Shown here piece by piece: positions 62,501 through 64,000 of a stretch of 64,000 nucleotides of DNA. Within the stretch, counting starts at the first letter, position 1, and the number at the start of each line of letters is the position of its first letter. Source of the stretch: Arcobacter suis CECT 7833 (GTDB lineage Bacteria; Campylobacterota; Campylobacteria; Campylobacterales; Arcobacteraceae); NCBI RefSeq assembly GCF_003544815.1, contig NZ_CP032100.1, forward strand, positions 2,046,001 through 2,110,000. Direction: 5' to 3'. The notes beneath the pieces are model-generated. The model ran no database searches, had not been told where the DNA came from, and worked only from the letters and a program-made list of their open reading frames with translations. Position numbers and translations under genes: made by a program.

Positions 62501-62945
62501 TAATTTTTTACATATTATTGAATCTTCAATAAAAAAAGATAGTATAAATATAATTCTAAATTTAGAAAAAAATATAAAAATAAATGGTTATCCAAATGAA
62601 TTAATTCAATGTTTAATAAATATTTTCAATAATTCAAAAGATGCCTTAGAAGAAATAAAACAAGAAAATCCACTAATATTTATTTCAACAGTTTTACAAA
62701 ATAATACAATATTTATAAGTATAAAAGACAATGCAGGAGGAATTCCTCAAAATATAATTACTAAAATATATGATCCATATTTTACAACAAAACATAAGTC
62801 ACAAGGTACTGGACTTGGATTACATATGACTTATAAACTTATTGATGAGGGAATGCATGGAAAAATTGAAGCACAAAATGTAGAATTTGAATATGAAAAT
62901 AAAATATATAGAGGTGCCGAATTTATTATTAGTTTAAATATTTAA
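59556..62945 (+). CDS. sensor histidine kinase with three periplasmic binding domains
   Basis: 1129 residues from TTG 59556. A signal peptide or anchor (about 6-20) is followed by an NMT1/SsuA-type domain (LRLEWKHQFEFAGFYAAIEKGYY, about 30-310). Next are two SBP_bac_3 domains (about 330-560 and 580-800, the second opening TMCVDPDWEPFEI), a membrane helix (about 812-832), a coiled coil, the phosphoacceptor H911 in IAHQWRQPLS, and an ATPase domain (INIFNNSKDAL, DNAGGIP, GTGLGL). The first domain resembles pyrimidine- or thiamine-precursor binders, so several ligands may be sensed. No response regulator is adjacent. Confidence 0.92.
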   Translation: MRRIIKGSILIFLIINNFLFANQTDELKKVTLRLEWKHQFEFAGFYAAIEKGYYKDVGLELEIREFQEGVNITQEVLSGNATFGISSSALILEKLNKKPVVLIASYFKQNALALVTKPNIKTPADLKNKKIMAVDWEMGHTSLGVILKDAGITSNDYTLVNHDFKVDKFVNGEVDAMSVFITSQPYELDKLGVKYNILNPANFGIYSYDVELFTSEDVINSDMQKVKNFVEATNKGWEYAFKNKEEIVELIYNKYSKRKTKESLLFEANQTEKIFKTNVFKIGAIAPELIKLNADMYTNLDLVDKDYDITTILNNYYFDINNKIQTILTNEEKNYIKNSIIKVHNELNWPPFNYNINGKATGYSIDYMNLLALKVGLNVEYISGPNWNDFLELMKDNKLDVMLNIAKTEDREKYLNFTTPYLKAVDSVFVRKEVNNLKSLDDFKGKTIAVIEGFYEEELFKKYYPEIRLLLVKDSLEGLKKLAFKEVDGFVDSFAVANYFIENNFIINLKPAFEIKDQRFNLSMGLATNKENKLLQEILDKAKKEITVEEEFELKRKWINTNNIGAKSTIPFSVEEEDYLSTKKVITMCVDPDWEPFEILDKDGKHVGIAADIIKLITSKLGIEIKIIPTKTWEESIEFSKAKKCDILSFLNQTPQRESWLTFTKPIFQDPNVIISRVESDAIEDLSKVKASIAIPKGTAMYERFEKDFPNLIIIPVNSENEAFKFVEEKKADLTVRSMIISAYTIKDKGLFNLKIINQPKNYENYLRMGVIKEEDILRDILNKAIITLTKDDIQNIVNKWVSIKYEKVEDYTYLWLSVSLIIILLVFFLYRQYLLKHNNNFLQNEILKRTHQLEKSNQILKEKKDELDKLNSSLEEKIKDEVEKNKLFQEKLFKADKLASMGEMMSNIAHQWRQPLSMISTVATGTKIQKEFGTLIDEELIQNMDLINKNAQYLSETINDFRNFIKGDRKIKTYDLSATINNFLHIIESSIKKDSINIILNLEKNIKINGYPNELIQCLINIFNNSKDALEEIKQENPLIFISTVLQNNTIFISIKDNAGGIPQNIITKIYDPYFTTKHKSQGTGLGLHMTYKLIDEGMHGKIEAQNVEFEYENKIYRGAEFIISLNI

Positions 62946-62949
62946 GATT

Positions 62950-63026
<77 letters not shown>

Positions 63027-63085
63027 ATTAGTAAAAAATTAACAGTATCAAGTATTAATTAGATTTTATAATAAAAAAGTTTTTG

Positions 63086-63160
63086 TGGATGGGGTAGAAG
63101 GATTCGAACCTTCGAATAACGGTACCAAAAACCGTTGCCTTACCACTTGGCGATACCCCA
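63086..63160 (-). tRNA. tRNA-Gln (TTG)
   Basis: 75-nt cloverleaf, acceptor TGGGGTA, anticodon TTG, encoded CCA. The U1-A72 closing pair of bacterial tRNA-Gln is present, as the GlnRS of this window (glnS) needs. Confidence 0.96.
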
Positions 63161-63179
63161 AGAAAATAAAGTTTAAATA

Positions 63180-63256
63180 TGGAGCTGGTGAAGGGAGTCG
63201 AACCCCCGACCTGCTGATTACAAATCAGCTGCTCTAGCCAACTGAGCTACACCAGC
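63180..63256 (-). tRNA. tRNA-Thr (TGT)
   Basis: 77-nt cloverleaf with acceptor GCTGGTG, loop TTTGTAA (anticodon TGT), discriminator T and encoded CCA. Confidence 0.96.
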
Positions 63257-63275
63257 ATCCGTATTTCTTTCGAAA

Positions 63276-63352
63276 TGGTGTCAAGAGAGGGACTCGAACC
63301 CTCGACCTCCGGCTTATGAGACCAGCGCTCTAACCAGCTGAGCTACCTTGAC
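63276..63352 (-). tRNA. tRNA with CAT anticodon (elongator Met or Ile2)
   Basis: 77 nt, acceptor GTCAAGG, anticodon loop CTCATAA, encoded CCA, without initiator features. A CAT tRNA may be elongator Met or, after lysidine modification, Ile for ATA codons; I cannot tell from sequence. A second CAT elongator-type gene (63747-63823) is present, so one of the two is probably Ile2. Confidence 0.93.
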
Positions 63353-63362
63353 ATCTTAAAAT

Positions 63363-63439
<77 letters not shown>

Positions 63440-63477
63440 ATATAAATAAAAGAACGTTTAATCCCTGAAGATTATAG

Positions 63478-63554
63478 TGGAGCGGGAGACGAGACTCGAA
63501 CTCGCGACAGTCTGCTTGGAAGGCAGAAGCTCTAGCCAACTGAGCTACTCCCGC
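63478..63554 (-). tRNA. tRNA-Gly (TCC), copy 2
   Basis: 77-nt cloverleaf with acceptor GCGGGAG, loop CTTCCAA (anticodon TCC), discriminator T and encoded CCA. Identical to the copy 53 nt upstream. An ORF running through it in the plus direction is spurious. Confidence 0.97.
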
Positions 63555-63607
63555 ATTAGTAAGATAAAAAATAAAAACAAAATAGTCTTACAAGTTCTAT
63601 TAAGTAG

Positions 63608-63684
63608 TGGAGCGGGAGACGAGACTCGAACTCGCGACAGTCTGCTTGGAAGGCAGAAGCTCTAGCCAACTGAGCTACTCCCGC
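63608..63684 (-). tRNA. tRNA-Gly (TCC), copy 1
   Basis: Identical in the mature part to 63478-63554, a tandem duplication with a different spacer. Confidence 0.97.
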
Positions 63685-63746
63685 ATAAAAATGCATCGAA
63701 ATACATTTCTAAATCACAAAAAGTGAAAACTATTTAATTAAAATAG

Positions 63747-63823
63747 TGGTGGGTTATGAAGGACTCGAACCTTCGACCACTCGGTTATGAGCCGAGTGCT
63801 CTAACCAGCTGAGCTAATAACCC
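63747..63823 (-). tRNA. tRNA with CAT anticodon (elongator Met or Ile2)
   Basis: 77 nt, acceptor GGGTTAT / ATAACCC, anticodon loop CTCATAA, encoded CCA. Partner of 63276-63352; one is elongator Met, the other possibly Ile2. Confidence 0.93.
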
Positions 63824-63828
63824 ATTAA

Positions 63829-63919
63829 TGGCGGACAGTGAGGGATTTGAACCCTCGGTGCCGTTACCAGCACGTCTCCTTAGCAGGGAGGTGGTTTCAG
63901 CCAGCTCACCCAACTGTCC
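63829..63919 (-). tRNA. tRNA-Ser (GCT)
   Basis: 91 nt with the long variable arm of class II tRNAs (ACGTGCTGGTAACGGCACC), loop CTGCTAA (anticodon GCT), discriminator G and encoded CCA. First gene of the run; a TATAAT at 63961-63966 on the minus strand is the likely -10 of its promoter. Confidence 0.93.
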
Positions 63920-63960
63920 GCAGTTTTCCATAATTTTAACTTCTTAAAATCAGGATGGAA

Positions 63961-63966
63961 ATTATA
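63961..63966 (-). promoter_or_regulatory. candidate -10 box of the tRNA run
   Basis: TATAAT on the minus strand, followed by TTCCATCC, similar to the discriminators of the other two stable-RNA promoters here. The -35 is not a good match. Confidence 0.55.
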
Positions 63967-64000
63967 ATACTATATCACTTAAAACATACTTAAAAGCATG

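Noticed and set aside
63477-63665. A 62-codon plus-strand ORF across the tRNA-Gly pair
   Set aside because: It is the antisense reading of two tRNA genes, a well-known annotation artefact.

Overview
The window is a chromosomal segment of a strongly AT-rich bacterium. The rRNA operon order, protein sequences and gene content (glutaminyl-tRNA synthetase with a YqeY tail, Arcobacter-like gyrA, Cache chemoreceptor, periplasmic-sensing histidine kinases) point to the Arcobacter/Aliarcobacter group of the Campylobacterota. That is my reading of the sequence; no database search was made.

Layout. 1-5.3 kb: an rRNA operon on the minus strand (16S - tRNA-Ile - tRNA-Ala - 23S, cut by the left edge), with a consensus sigma-70 promoter and a 22-bp inverted repeat bracketing 16S. 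5.5-9.0 kb: glnS, a doubtful group of small minus-strand ORFs, and three near-identical tRNA-Asn genes behind another consensus promoter. 9.0-15.3 kb: housekeeping genes on the minus strand (radical SAM, hemE, yqhA-like, asd, gyrA). 15.4-20.97 kb: a compact integrated element of about 5.55 kb between 16-bp direct repeats. It holds a tyrosine integrase, an excisionase-like HTH protein, a rolling-circle type Rep, a small probable ssDNA-binding protein and two unrecognised cargo genes. It sits in the Rho-independent terminator between a ydcH-like gene and gyrA and rebuilds that terminator. 21.0-23.8 kb: ydcH-like, argJ, a potassium channel and rpmB.

23.9-45.0 kb is a lipopolysaccharide/O-antigen locus. 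On the plus strand is the complete ADP-heptose pathway (gmhB, hldD, hldE, gmhA). On the minus strand, from lpxL-like downstream, are an ELM1-like protein, a UDP-HexNAc dehydrogenase, glycosyltransferases, an O-antigen ligase, rmlA-rmlC-rmlD-rmlB, a set for a dTDP-3-acetamido-3,6-dideoxyhexose (ketoisomerase, transaminase, acetyltransferase), and more transferases. rmlB carries a one-base frameshift, which if real would block both dTDP-rhamnose and the 3-acetamido sugar. gmhB has no ATG, GTG or TTG start at its conserved N-terminus; an ATT sits at good distance from a Shine-Dalgarno.

45-55.9 kb: ppx/gppA, a ferredoxin, an inositol-phosphatase-like protein, gltD and gltB, a glycerophosphodiesterase, an EI24-type membrane protein and a radical SAM/SPASM protein. 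56-62.9 kb: signalling genes, namely a double-Cache chemoreceptor with a C-terminal CheR-tether-like motif and a hybrid sensor kinase with three periplasmic binding domains. 62.95-63.92 kb: a run of nine tRNA genes on the minus strand.

The strongest candidate for an undescribed system is the 15.4-20.97 kb element: a filamentous-phage-like replication module without virion genes, a terminator-targeting integrase, and a divergent pair of unknown genes, one a two-helix membrane protein with the architecture of a superinfection-exclusion factor.
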